NCBI RefSeq assembly: GCF_023516715.1
Contig: NZ_JAMGSI010000001.1
Span: forward strand, 930,001 to 994,000
DNA from: Akkermansia massiliensis
GTDB taxonomy: Bacteria; Verrucomicrobiota; Verrucomicrobiia; Verrucomicrobiales; Akkermansiaceae
Direction: 5' to 3'
DNA: 64,000 nucleotides
Shown here: in pieces, positions 42,211-51,405 of the stretch
Position numbering within the stretch: position 1 is the first letter of the stretch
Layout: each line of letters begins with the position of its first letter
Made by a program: the position numbers and the translations under genes
Notes under the pieces: generated by a model
What the model was told of the DNA's origin: nothing
The model's input: only the letters and a program-made list of their open reading frames with translations
Databases searched by the model: none

Positions 42211-44082
42211 ATGATCCTCTTACCATTCTTGAAAAAGGGAGCCCTTTTGCTCGCTCTCTGCGGCATGCTGGGCGGCGGCGTGCTTTCCGCCCAGGAGACC
42301 GGGTCCGTTCCGATTACGGAAGCGGGCCTGAAGGCGCTGGATTCCAACGTCTTCACCAATGACTTCATGCTGGCGCTGAAACCCAGTGTCACGCGTGACC
42401 GCATCGCCAAAATCAAGGATCCCTTCGTGCGCGGGCTCGCCCGCCAGATGGCGGAGAAAAAATATGACCGCAAGGCGCGCGCCATCACGGCGGAACCGTA
42501 CGAACCGGTCAAGGACCTGGCGGACCGCCTGCGCACCAGCCAGTACAGCAAGTTTGAAAACCCCACCGGCATCTTTTTTGAGGAAGGGGAGGACGTGCTG
42601 CTGGTCATGGAAGACCCCAAAGGGGAAAAACTGAACCTGGTCATCCACAACTTCGGGCGTGACGGAGGCCGCAGCTCCTACCCTCTCAAGGCGGGAATCA
42701 ACATCATCAAGGCGAAAAACAAGGGGCTGGGCTACATTGAATACTTCACGCCCAACTACAAGAAAGCTCCCAAGGTACGGCTCTCCATCCCGTCCGGCAA
42801 GGTGAACGGCGTGTTCGTGGGAGGCGTGAGCAAGAACAGCGACTGGAAGAAGATGCTGGAAAATTCCCCCACGGAGGTGGTGGACATCGTTGGCAGCCGC
42901 GTGCACCTGGTGTATCCGGTGGAGGAACTCAAGAAATTCTGCCCGGACAAGGGGGAGGAACTGATCGCCCTGTATGACAAGATCATCGGCATGGAGCAGC
43001 AGATCATGGGCCTGTACAAGTACAAGATGCTGCCTAAAAACCGGATGTTCGGCCGCGTGATCTGGAATGGCTTCATGCACGCGGACGGCACGGGCGCCGC
43101 CTTCCACAACGGCACGATGGGGGAAGTGGGCAATCCGGACAAGATTCCCGGCAGCGCCTGGGGCATCGCCCATGAATTCGGCCATGTCAACCAGGTGCGC
43201 CCCGCCATGAAATGGGTATCCACCGGGGAAGTGACCAACAACATTTACTCCGCCTACGTGAATTACATGCTGAATCCCTCCAGCATGCGCCTGGAGCATG
43301 AACGCATCAACGGCGGGGACGGCAACATGATCGGCGGCCGCTTTAACGCCTACCTGAACAACGGCATCCTGAAGGGGGAAAACTGGCTCATCCAGGCTGG
43401 CCCGGACAAGCGTTCCGGCGGGGACAACCGCCCGATGGTGCACGACCACTTTGTCAAGCTGGCTCCCCTGTGGCAGTTGGAGCTGTATTTCAAGGTGGCC
43501 GGGAAGGGCAATCCCGACTTCTATCCGGACATCTTCTACAAGGCCATCAAGATGGACACCAAGGGGAAGAAGGACGGCGAGCTTCAGCTCGCGTTCATGA
43601 AGAACGCCTGCGACGTCTCCAAACAGGACCTGACGGACTTTTTCCAGAAGACCGGCATGCTCAAGCCCATTGACCAGGAGCTGGACGACTACACCTGCGC
43701 CCGCATGACCATCACGGAGTCCGATTGCAAAAACCTGATTGCGTACGCCAGAAAGTACAAGAAGCCGGAAAGCCCCGTCATTTACTACCTTTCCGTCAAC
43801 AGCGTGGAGGCGTACAAGAACCGCCTGCCCGTCCGGGGCGCCTGCAACCAGGGCATCACGGAACAGGGCAACCGGCGCATCATCTCCCATGACGTGTGGA
43901 AAAACGCCGCCGTCTTTGAAACCTACAAGGATAAGGAAATGGTCCGCATCACCATGGTGGGGACGGATTCCAAGGACAACTCCTCCACCACGGTTCCCTA
44001 TCCGGAGGGCTCCACCCGGATTGAAGCCGTTTCCTGGGATGGCAAGCGTACGCTGGCGTACGGCAAGCGTCCCGCCAAATAA
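42211..44082 (+). CDS. Secreted M60-family (mucinase-like) metallopeptidase
   Basis: 623 residues from ATG 42211; a longer open frame extending left runs antisense through htpG. Signal peptide (about 1-27, ending L-S-A-Q). Zinc site H321-E322-F-G-H325 followed by Glu340 (S-T-G-E), the M60/enhancin pattern HExxH plus a later Glu, with a gluzincin-type Q after the second His. N-terminal ~200 residues form a beta-rich accessory region. M60-like enzymes of gut bacteria cleave O-glycosylated mucins, which fits an intestinal mucin degrader. Terminator follows. Confidence 0.9.
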   Translation: MILLPFLKKGALLLALCGMLGGGVLSAQETGSVPITEAGLKALDSNVFTNDFMLALKPSVTRDRIAKIKDPFVRGLARQMAEKKYDRKARAITAEPYEPVKDLADRLRTSQYSKFENPTGIFFEEGEDVLLVMEDPKGEKLNLVIHNFGRDGGRSSYPLKAGINIIKAKNKGLGYIEYFTPNYKKAPKVRLSIPSGKVNGVFVGGVSKNSDWKKMLENSPTEVVDIVGSRVHLVYPVEELKKFCPDKGEELIALYDKIIGMEQQIMGLYKYKMLPKNRMFGRVIWNGFMHADGTGAAFHNGTMGEVGNPDKIPGSAWGIAHEFGHVNQVRPAMKWVSTGEVTNNIYSAYVNYMLNPSSMRLEHERINGGDGNMIGGRFNAYLNNGILKGENWLIQAGPDKRSGGDNRPMVHDHFVKLAPLWQLELYFKVAGKGNPDFYPDIFYKAIKMDTKGKKDGELQLAFMKNACDVSKQDLTDFFQKTGMLKPIDQELDDYTCARMTITESDCKNLIAYARKYKKPESPVIYYLSVNSVEAYKNRLPVRGACNQGITEQGNRRIISHDVWKNAAVFETYKDKEMVRITMVGTDSKDNSSTTVPYPEGSTRIEAVSWDGKRTLAYGKRPAK

Positions 44083-44107
44083 AAGCTTAAGAGGTTAGCG
44101 TGTTCGG

Positions 44108-44140
44108 GCGCCGCCGTTCTCCGGAACGGCGGCGCTTTTT
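44108..44140 (+). terminator. Terminator after the M60 peptidase
   Basis: Perfect 12-bp GC-rich stem (44108-44119 and 44124-44135), tetraloop tccg, five T. Confidence 0.9.
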
Positions 44141-44489
44141 CATGGGAGTGTTCTCGCTCCATGACGGCCCTCCGGCCACAGGAAAGCGGCCAGGTGAATA
44201 ATCGCCCCATACGTCTTCTCCGGTGTATTTTTATGGCCGCGTCCCGGGAACAAGGGCTCCCGCCCCTTGCAAAACCATGAACGGCAAACGCAGAAATTTC
44301 CCTTTGCCGCGCTTGGGATAAGTTCAGGTACGAAAACCGGAATGCTTTCGCTCTTATCAGGCCTGCTGCATGCCCAGGACACCGTGGCTGATTTCTTCAT
44401 CGTGAAGCTCCATCTTGCCCCCGGAACCTGCGTGGCCTTTTCCGCCTGTACTTCCTTCCGGTTTTCCAGTAAGAGGTGAAGAAGCAAGC
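44141..44489. other. Intergenic, no gene seen
   Basis: About 350 bp between the terminator and the transglutaminase-like gene. Open frames on both strands here (up to 115 codons) have unnatural composition and no homology I recognise. It should hold the promoter of the next gene. Confidence 0.5.
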
Positions 44490-45092
44490 ATGGCCGCCAT
44501 CGTCAACGACCTCAGTGAATATTTGAAAACCAGTCCTTATATTGACTGGAAGCATGAGCTGGTGCTGGACAGGGCCGCCCGGCTCCGCGCCGCAGGTAAA
44601 GGAGAGCTGGAATGGATAGCAGGCGCCTACCGCTTCGTGAGGGATGAAATAAGCCATTCATGGGATGCGCAGGATAAAAGAGTGACGGTTTCGGCGTCAG
44701 ACGTGCTGCGGGAGAAAACGGGCATCTGCTGGGCTAAGGCGAATCTGCTTGCGGCCCTGCTCAGAGCCTGCGGCATCCCGGCGGGGATATGCTACCAGCG
44801 GCTGACGCTGGAAGATACGCCGGGAAGCGGGTACTGCATCCATGCCCTGAATGCGGTTTTTCTGCAAGATCCGGGCAGGTGGATCAGACTTGACGCCAGG
44901 GGCAATAAAGAGGGCATCCGGGCGGAGATGGATTTGGAGAAGGAACGGCTCGCGTTCCGCGTGAGGCCGGAAATAGGGGAAGCGGATTATTCTGAAATTT
45001 ACGCGGAACCCTTGCAGCTCACCATGGACGTGCTGGAAAACAGCACGGACGCCCTGTACATGTACCTCCATTCCCTGCCGGGAGAAATTTAG
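44490..45092 (+). CDS. Transglutaminase-like cysteine protease-fold protein
   Basis: 200 residues from ATG 44490, preceded by aagaggtgaag. Catalytic triad candidates: Cys80 (K-T-G-I-C-W-A-K-A), His118 (C-I-H-A-L-N) and Asp135 (I-R-L-D-A-R-G). No signal peptide, so probably cytoplasmic. Family members include proteases and amidases as well as cross-linkers; substrate unknown. Confidence 0.88.
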   Translation: MAAIVNDLSEYLKTSPYIDWKHELVLDRAARLRAAGKGELEWIAGAYRFVRDEISHSWDAQDKRVTVSASDVLREKTGICWAKANLLAALLRACGIPAGICYQRLTLEDTPGSGYCIHALNAVFLQDPGRWIRLDARGNKEGIRAEMDLEKERLAFRVRPEIGEADYSEIYAEPLQLTMDVLENSTDALYMYLHSLPGEI

Positions 45093-45295
45093 CGGAACAG
45101 GCGGCTGTTCCGTGCTCCCGCTCTGAATGCAGGAGGAACGGTTCCCGGGGCGCCGCAGGCCTCTGCGGTTTCTGAACGGAATGCGGCCAGGGACTGCGCC
45201 CTTTTTTATTATTCCTTCGCTGACGCTTGATTTTCTTTCAATTGACGCAAGAGGTTAAGCCGCTCCAGACGGCTGCATATGGAACATTAACGCAT

Positions 45296-45323
45296 AAAAA
45301 AGCCTCTGCCGTTCGGCAGAGGC
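45296..45323 (-). terminator. Terminator for the DUF417 gene
   Basis: 9-bp stem gcctctgcc / ggcagaggc (45302-45310, 45315-45323), loop gttc; read leftwards it is followed by six T. Confidence 0.88.
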
Positions 45324-45337
45324 GGTGACGGAAAGAA

Positions 45338-45958
45338 TCAGTTCTTGCAGCAGGATTCCCCGCTCCTTGGGCAACCGAGGCGCGCCTTCAGGATGCGCTT
45401 GAAATCCGTGCCCAGCAGGATGAAGCCTCCGGCCATCATGGCGATATCCTTGATGACGAGGCGTCCCGCCCCGGACAGATAGGGGAAGCCGTGGTTGGGT
45501 CCGCCCAGGTCGGGCACCCACGTTTCCGGGGTGGTTATCAGGAAGGACAAGGTTCCGGCGGTCATGATGATGAGCAGGCAGTCGCCGATGAGGCCCACCT
45601 TCGGGAAAAAGAGGCCCAGCAGTACGAGCGTGCCGATGGAGACGATCAGGATTCCCAGCCCGTAGGCAAAGCCGTAGGTGTTGTTTTCCTTGTGCCATGC
45701 GATATTGGCCGGCACCACGGCTCCCTCCTTATTCATGTGCTGCTTGTATTCGGGAGCCTTCTTGTCGTAGAAGAAACTCATCATCGGGCTGTTGGCTACG
45801 AAGGGAACAATGCCGTCCGCTTCATACTGGAAGGCCTTGAGGCCGCCAATCCAGGCAAAGACGATGAAGACGGCCACTCTCAGAAAATTGATGCCGAACC
45901 GTTGGACGGTCTCGGCGTATCGGAGGCATTTTTCAGGGGACGGGCATGTAGTAGGCAT
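45338..45958 (-). CDS. DUF417 (YkgB/RclC-like) membrane protein
   Basis: 206 residues with four membrane segments (about 24-44, 95-115, 125-142, 165-185) and the DUF417 features W-I-G-G-L-K-F-like stretch (here W-I-G-G-L-K-A-F-Q-Y-E-A-D-G-I-V-P) and S-P-M-M-S-F. E. coli RclC, of the same family, is linked to reactive chlorine resistance. The C-terminal tail has three Cys. Monocistronic, with its own terminator. Confidence 0.85.
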   Translation of the reverse strand: MPTTCPSPEKCLRYAETVQRFGINFLRVAVFIVFAWIGGLKAFQYEADGIVPFVANSPMMSFFYDKKAPEYKQHMNKEGAVVPANIAWHKENNTYGFAYGLGILIVSIGTLVLLGLFFPKVGLIGDCLLIIMTAGTLSFLITTPETWVPDLGGPNHGFPYLSGAGRLVIKDIAMMAGGFILLGTDFKRILKARLGCPRSGESCCKN

Positions 45959-46428
45959 ATCCGCTTGTAATACTGAAAATATTCATCGTCAAGGGAATTT
46001 AGTTTAATTCCAAATATTCCTATAGGAATATAAAATGCAGACAAGCCGTAAGACATTCTTTTTTAATATGATGGTGTTTTTTTAGATGTGAGTGGAAAAA
46101 CTGGAAAAGGAGAGATATAAATGGCTGCCTTTCCAGAGCTTGGCTTGCTGCGCTCCCAGGATGGATTCCCGAAGGCCGGGAGGCCTTCATTCCCAGGCGG
46201 CCTGTTTCGTTCAAGCTGCGGGAACATGTCTTCCTCTGCCTTTCCTGATGGCTGCGGTGCCGGGGTCAAAAGGGTGATTTGTTCCACGTTCGGCTTCCCT
46301 CATTCTGCGGGGTTCATGCTTCGCATTCCGTCCAGCCGCGCAAACCGTTTCCCGGGCCCCCTGCCGCGTACAGCCGGAAAAGTTTTTTACTTTTGAACGG
46401 GGGCGGGGGAACGGCTGTATAACATGGG
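45959..46428. other. Intergenic region, no gene seen
   Basis: 470 bp between two divergent genes. AT-rich near 46020-46090, GC-rich later. Open frames at 46121-46396 and on the other strand look spurious (odd composition, no ribosome site). Short inverted repeats around 46170-46190 (gaaggccgggaggccttc) could fold but lack a T tract. Confidence 0.45.
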
Positions 46429-47613
46429 ATGGATAAGGCAGGAACTTCCGGAAGCATGAAGGGAAAGATGCTGCTGCTTGTGGCCTTTTTGATCATTTGT
46501 TTCAATCTGCGGACCGGATTTGACTCTCCGGACCCGCTGTTGGGAACGATTGAAAAGGATATGGGCCTTTCCCTTGAAAATTCAGGGCTGTTTGCCCTGC
46601 TGCCCGTGTTTGTGCTGGGCGTGGCCGCGCCCATTTCTCCGCGCGTGGCGCGCTGGCTGACGCCGTGGAAGATCATTTTCTGGTTCCAGCTTCTGGCCGT
46701 GGCCGGTATTTTCTGGCGCAGCTGGGACGGCGTGGCGGGCCTGTACGGCGGCATGGTCCTGATGGGGCTGGGCATGGGGATTGCCGGAGCGGCTATTCCC
46801 GGACTGATCAAGCACCAGTTTCCGGACCACGCCTCCGCCATGATGGGCATTTACAGCGCCATGATCGGCGTGGGGAGCGCGGTGGCCTCCGGCCTGTCCG
46901 TTCCCATCTCCAACATGCTGGGCGGCTGGCGCTTTGGGCTGGGAATATGGATTATTCCCATCCTGCTGGGAATGCTGGTGTGGGGCGCGTACTTCCTCAA
47001 GCATCCGGTAGGAGTGTTCCAGCGCGATCCGGATTCTTCCGGCCGCAACCTGCTGCGCAGCAGCAAGGCATGGCAGGTCACCATCTTTTATTTGAGCCGG
47101 GTGGGGGCAGCCTATTTCTTTTACACCTGGATTCCCATCTTCCTGAGGCAGCGCGGCATGAGCTACGTGGACGCAGGTTTCATCCTTTCCGTAGCCATGT
47201 TTGCCCAGCTTCCCGCCACGCTCTCCGCGCACGCTCTGGAAAAAGCCACGGGGGGCCGGGGCCTTCTCATCGTGATGGCCATGGCCCTGGCGGCTCTTTC
47301 CTGCTGGGGCATCCTGTATCTTCCGCTGGACTGGGCTGTCTGGATGGCCATTCTGTTCGGCCTGGCGACGGGAACCGTTTTCAGCCGCGGAATGGCGCTG
47401 ATGGTGGAACGGGCCAGAACCCCGTCGGAGGCGATCAGGCTTTCCGGCATGTCCCAGGGCATCGGCTTCACCATGGGCGCCGCCCTGAGCCTGCTGTTCA
47501 CCTCCTTCCTCCACCAGGGCGGTTCCTTCCTGCCGTTCTGCCTGGTTTATACCTTTTTCTGCGTGCTCGGCATGATTTCCGGCCGCATGTCCGCCCAGCC
47601 GGGGTATGTGTGA
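46429..47613 (+). CDS. MFS transporter, CynX/NimT-like
   Basis: 394 residues with about 12 membrane spans. The opening F-N-L-R-T-G-F-D-S-P-D-P-L and the overall layout fit the cyanate-permease-like (CynX/NimT) branch of the major facilitator superfamily. Substrate is unknown; no cyanase or other catabolic gene is adjacent. A second ATG at 46456 is possible. Confidence 0.85.
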   Translation: MDKAGTSGSMKGKMLLLVAFLIICFNLRTGFDSPDPLLGTIEKDMGLSLENSGLFALLPVFVLGVAAPISPRVARWLTPWKIIFWFQLLAVAGIFWRSWDGVAGLYGGMVLMGLGMGIAGAAIPGLIKHQFPDHASAMMGIYSAMIGVGSAVASGLSVPISNMLGGWRFGLGIWIIPILLGMLVWGAYFLKHPVGVFQRDPDSSGRNLLRSSKAWQVTIFYLSRVGAAYFFYTWIPIFLRQRGMSYVDAGFILSVAMFAQLPATLSAHALEKATGGRGLLIVMAMALAALSCWGILYLPLDWAVWMAILFGLATGTVFSRGMALMVERARTPSEAIRLSGMSQGIGFTMGAALSLLFTSFLHQGGSFLPFCLVYTFFCVLGMISGRMSAQPGYV

Positions 47614-47782
47614 TATGTTCAGGGAGATGTTAGATGTTAAGAATTAGCGGTTAGATGGAGGGAAACGGTGGTTTTCCCCTTCTTCTTTCCGCTTCCTGCC
47701 TTTTGTTTTTTGGAGAAGGGCCGCCGTCCGAAGGGCTTGACGCTGGCGGGGGGGAGGGGTAAGCTCTTGCCCGTCAAATTTT

Positions 47783-48808
47783 ATGAAGGAAGAGATTGTA
47801 CGCATTCAACGGGACGCCCTGGCGCGCATCGCCCAGGTGTCTGACAGGCGCGGCGTGGAAGACGCGCGCGTAGCCATCCTCGGCAAGAAAGGGGAACTGA
47901 CCATGGCCCAGACGGGCATGAAGGACGTTCCCAGGGAGGAAAAGCCCGCCGTCGGCCAGTTGCTTAACGAGGCCCGCAAGGCCATTACGGAAGCTCTGGA
48001 CGCCAAGCTGGAGGAAGTGCAGGCCCTGGCGGACAAGGCCGCCGTGGCCGGCGTTGACCTGACGCTTCCGGCCCGCTCCCTGCAGCCGGGCGGCCTGCAT
48101 CCCCTCACGATCGTGCGGGATGAAGCCATCCGCATTCTGCGCCACATGGGCTTTGCCCTGGCGGACGGCCCGGAGATTGAGGACGAGTTCCACTGCTTTG
48201 ACGCGCTGAATACGCCGGAGGACCATCCGGCCCGCAATGAGAAGGATACGTTTTACTTTGATTCCGGCAAGCTGCTGCGTACGCACACCTCCACCGTGCA
48301 AATCCGTTCCATGGAGAAGCAGACGCCCCCCGTGCGCGTGATTTCCCCCGGCTCCGCCTACCGCCGTGACGAGATTGACGCCACGCACCTTTCCGCCTTC
48401 AACCAGCTGGAAGGCCTGTATGTGGATACGGACGTTTCCGTAGGCGACCTGAAAGGGACGCTGGAATATTTTCTGCGCGCCCTCTTCGGCTCCGATACGG
48501 AAGTGCGCTTCCGCCCCCATTTCTTCCCGTTCACGGAACCCAGCTTTGAAATTGACGTGAAGCTGAAGGTGGACGGCCAGGAACCGCGCTGGGTGGAGAT
48601 CGCCGGCTGCGGCATGGTGGACCCGAATGTTTTTGAAGCCGTGGACCGCGAACTGGGGCTGGAACCCGGCGTGCAGGCCCGCTATACGGGGCTGACCGGA
48701 TTTGCCTTTGGCATCGGCCTGGACCGCCTGGCCATGATCCGCTGGGGCATCCGGGACATCCGCGCCCTGATTGAGAACGACATGCGCTTCCTTGCCCAAT
48801 TCCAATAA
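47783..48808 (+). CDS. pheS: Phenylalanyl-tRNA synthetase alpha subunit
   Basis: 341 residues. N-terminal coiled coil, then class II catalytic core: H-P-L-T-I-V-R-D-E motif 1 region, R-T-H-T-S-T-V-Q (motif 2), V-F-E-A-V and the G-F-A-F-G-I-G-L-D-R-L (motif 3). Charges tRNA-Phe together with PheT, encoded 18 bp downstream. Confidence 0.98.
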   Translation: MKEEIVRIQRDALARIAQVSDRRGVEDARVAILGKKGELTMAQTGMKDVPREEKPAVGQLLNEARKAITEALDAKLEEVQALADKAAVAGVDLTLPARSLQPGGLHPLTIVRDEAIRILRHMGFALADGPEIEDEFHCFDALNTPEDHPARNEKDTFYFDSGKLLRTHTSTVQIRSMEKQTPPVRVISPGSAYRRDEIDATHLSAFNQLEGLYVDTDVSVGDLKGTLEYFLRALFGSDTEVRFRPHFFPFTEPSFEIDVKLKVDGQEPRWVEIAGCGMVDPNVFEAVDRELGLEPGVQARYTGLTGFAFGIGLDRLAMIRWGIRDIRALIENDMRFLAQFQ

Positions 48809-48826
48809 TTTTTACCTTACCCAGAT

Positions 48827-51346
48827 ATGAAAATTTCCCTTAACTGGCTTTCCCAGTATATTGACCTGGCCGGCCTGAGCGTGGATGAAATGTCGGACAT
48901 GCTGACCTTTGCCGGCATTGAAGTGGAAGACATCCGCCAGCAGGGCGTGGACTCCCCGTACGTGGTGGTGGCCCGCGTGGCCTCCGCGGAACAGCATCCC
49001 CAGGCGGACCGCCTGAAGGTCTGCCAGGTGGACGTGGGAGACGGCACGCTGCACCAGATCGTGTGCGGCGCGCAGAACTACAAGGTGGGGGACAAGGTTC
49101 CCTGCGCCCTGCCGGGAGCGGTGCTGCCCGGCAACTTTGAAATCAAGGTGGGCAAGCTGCGCGGCGTGGAATCCCGCGGCATGCTCTGCTCCGCTTCCGA
49201 ACTGGGGCTGCCCGACAAGGAGCACGGCCTCTGGATTCTTCCGCAGGAGCTGGAAATCGGCACGCCGATCTCCCAGGTCGTCAAGGCGGATACGATGGTG
49301 GAAGTGGAAGTGACGCCCAACCGTCCGGACCTGCTTTCCCACAACGGCATGGCGTATGAACTGGCCGCCATCTCCGGCCGGGAGTACAGGCCCGTTTCCA
49401 TTGATGACGCCGGGGTGGAGCTGGAACCCGCCGGGGACTTCGTGCGGCTGGACCAGCCGGACCTGAATCCGTACTACACCGCCGTGAAAATCAGCGGCGT
49501 GAAGGTGCAGGAAAGCCCGGAATGGCTGAAGGAACGCCTGGTCGCCATCGGTCTGCGCCCCATCAACAACATCGTGGACGTCACCAACTACGTCCTGCAT
49601 GAACTGGGCACGCCCCTCCACGCGTTTGACGCGGCGAAGGTGCAGGGCGGCATCGTCACCCGCACCGCCTACGAAGGGGAAACCTTCAAGGCCCTGGACG
49701 GGCAGGAATACACCCTCAACTGCACGGACCTGGTCGTTGCGGACCAGTCCGGCAAGGCGCTCGCCATCGGCGGCGTGATGGGCGGGGAGGAAAGCGGCGT
49801 GACGGACGCCACTACGGACGTCATTCTGGAATCCGCCTGGTTCAAGCCCTCCTCCGTGCGCGCCACGTCCCGCAGGCTGACCCTGTCTTCCGACTCCTCC
49901 TACCGCTTTGAGCGCGGCACATCCGCCTGGAACGTCCTGCGCGGTTCCGTGCGGGCCGTGGAACTGATTCTTCAACTGGCGGGCGGCACGGCCTCCCAAA
50001 CGTATGTAGCCGGGGCTCCCGTTCCCAATCCGGCCCATGCCTGCATGCCTTCCTGCGGGGAGCCGGACGGCCCCGTTTCCGCGTTCGCTTCCCTGAAGCA
50101 GGGGAAGGGCGCCGCAGTGACCAATGAACTGGGTTTCGTGAAGCTTCCCTGGGAGGCTCTGGACCAGATGTCCGGCGGTTCCATTTCCCATGAGGAAGGA
50201 GCGCGCATCCTGGCGGCGCTGGGCCTGACGCAGGTTCCGGACGCCCCGGAATGCTGGCTGATCCCCCCCCACCGCCTGGACCTTACGCGCCCGTGCGACC
50301 TGCTGGAGGAAATCGTGCGCGTCTTCGGGCTGGACGGCATTCCGTCCCGCTTCTCCGGCCCCTTCGTCGCGGAATCCCCGGTAGACGTGGCCCACAATTT
50401 CCAGATGGGCCTGCGCCGCAAGCTGGCGGCCCTGGGGTTCTATGAAACCCAGACCATCAAGCTCATCGCCTCTGAAGCCGCTGACGGCACGATTGCCCAG
50501 GTGAAGGACGCGCTGCCCCTGCGCCCCCTTCAGGACGGTGACCTCATCCGCGTGTCCCTGCCGCTCAGCGAGGACCACTCCGTGCTGCGCCCCGCGCACA
50601 CACCCGGCCTGATTGCCGCCGCCGTGCGCAACAGCAACCAGGGCGTCTCCGGCCTGCGCTTCTTTGAACTTGGCCGCGTTTTCCGCAATACGGGCGGCGG
50701 CAAGGGCCGGGACATTGAAACGGATACCCTGGGCATCCTGGTTTCCGGGGACCGCACGGCGCGCTCCTGGGCGGACCCCAGGCCGGAACAGGCCTCCTTT
50801 GAAGACCTGCTGGCCGTGATGGAAGCGCTGGCTCCGGGCCACCGCTTTACGCTGACTCCCGCCAAACCGCGCGAACAGGCCGCCCTGGGGGCGGACGTGC
50901 AGCTTGACGGGAAGGCCTGCGGCTACTTCGCCCGCCTGTCCCTGGCGCGCTGCCGGGAGCTGGGTCTGGACCAGCCCGTTTACGTGGCGGAACTGGACCT
51001 GCGCAAGATGCAGGAAGTCCTCACCGCGCCCGTGAAGGCCGCGGAATTGCCCCAGTTCCCCGGCTCCTCCCGTGACGCGGCCATGGAACTGCCCCTCTCC
51101 ACGCCCAATGCGGACATCGTGAAGGCCATTGAAGCCGCACGGGAAAAACTGCTCGCCGGCTACTCCTGCTTTGACGTATTCACGGACCCCTCCGGTGAAA
51201 AGCTCCCGGCGGACCGCAAATCCATTGCCTACACCTTCCTGTACAGGGACCCGGCCAAGACCCTCACGGCTGCGGAAGTGGACGCCGCGCACCAGCGCGT
51301 GCTGAAAGTCCTGGCAGACAAGGTAAAGGGCCTTTCCTTCAGATAA
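48827..51346 (+). CDS. pheT: Phenylalanyl-tRNA synthetase beta subunit
   Basis: 839 residues. tRNA-binding (EMAP-like) domain near 40-150, B3/B4 editing domain (about 210-390), B5, catalytic-like core, and a C-terminal anticodon-binding FDX-ACB domain (D-V-F-T-D-P-S-G at about 785). Complete relative to the family (about 800). Forms the heterotetramer with PheS; a strong terminator follows. Confidence 0.98.
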   Translation: MKISLNWLSQYIDLAGLSVDEMSDMLTFAGIEVEDIRQQGVDSPYVVVARVASAEQHPQADRLKVCQVDVGDGTLHQIVCGAQNYKVGDKVPCALPGAVLPGNFEIKVGKLRGVESRGMLCSASELGLPDKEHGLWILPQELEIGTPISQVVKADTMVEVEVTPNRPDLLSHNGMAYELAAISGREYRPVSIDDAGVELEPAGDFVRLDQPDLNPYYTAVKISGVKVQESPEWLKERLVAIGLRPINNIVDVTNYVLHELGTPLHAFDAAKVQGGIVTRTAYEGETFKALDGQEYTLNCTDLVVADQSGKALAIGGVMGGEESGVTDATTDVILESAWFKPSSVRATSRRLTLSSDSSYRFERGTSAWNVLRGSVRAVELILQLAGGTASQTYVAGAPVPNPAHACMPSCGEPDGPVSAFASLKQGKGAAVTNELGFVKLPWEALDQMSGGSISHEEGARILAALGLTQVPDAPECWLIPPHRLDLTRPCDLLEEIVRVFGLDGIPSRFSGPFVAESPVDVAHNFQMGLRRKLAALGFYETQTIKLIASEAADGTIAQVKDALPLRPLQDGDLIRVSLPLSEDHSVLRPAHTPGLIAAAVRNSNQGVSGLRFFELGRVFRNTGGGKGRDIETDTLGILVSGDRTARSWADPRPEQASFEDLLAVMEALAPGHRFTLTPAKPREQAALGADVQLDGKACGYFARLSLARCRELGLDQPVYVAELDLRKMQEVLTAPVKAAELPQFPGSSRDAAMELPLSTPNADIVKAIEAAREKLLAGYSCFDVFTDPSGEKLPADRKSIAYTFLYRDPAKTLTAAEVDAAHQRVLKVLADKVKGLSFR

Positions 51347-51356
51347 CCCCCCCAAC

Positions 51357-51398
51357 AGGCCGCGCGTTTCATGAACCGGAACGCGCGGCCTCCTTTTT
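51357..51398 (+). terminator. Terminator after pheT
   Basis: 12-bp stem aggccgcgcgtt (51357-51368) and aacgcgcggcct (51380-51391), then CCTTTTT. Confidence 0.9.
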
Positions 51399-51405
51399 AT
51401 CTTCC

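Noticed and set aside
42220-43890. 556-codon frame antisense to the M60 peptidase
   Set aside because: The sense frame has a signal peptide and zinc motif; the antisense translation resembles no protein.
46121-46396. 91-codon frame in the DUF417-MFS gap
   Set aside because: Pro/Ser/Gly-rich random composition, no ribosome site, no homology recognised.
48812-51355. 847-codon frame antisense to pheT
   Set aside because: The sense strand encodes full-length PheT; the antisense product is Gly/Arg/Val-rich noise.
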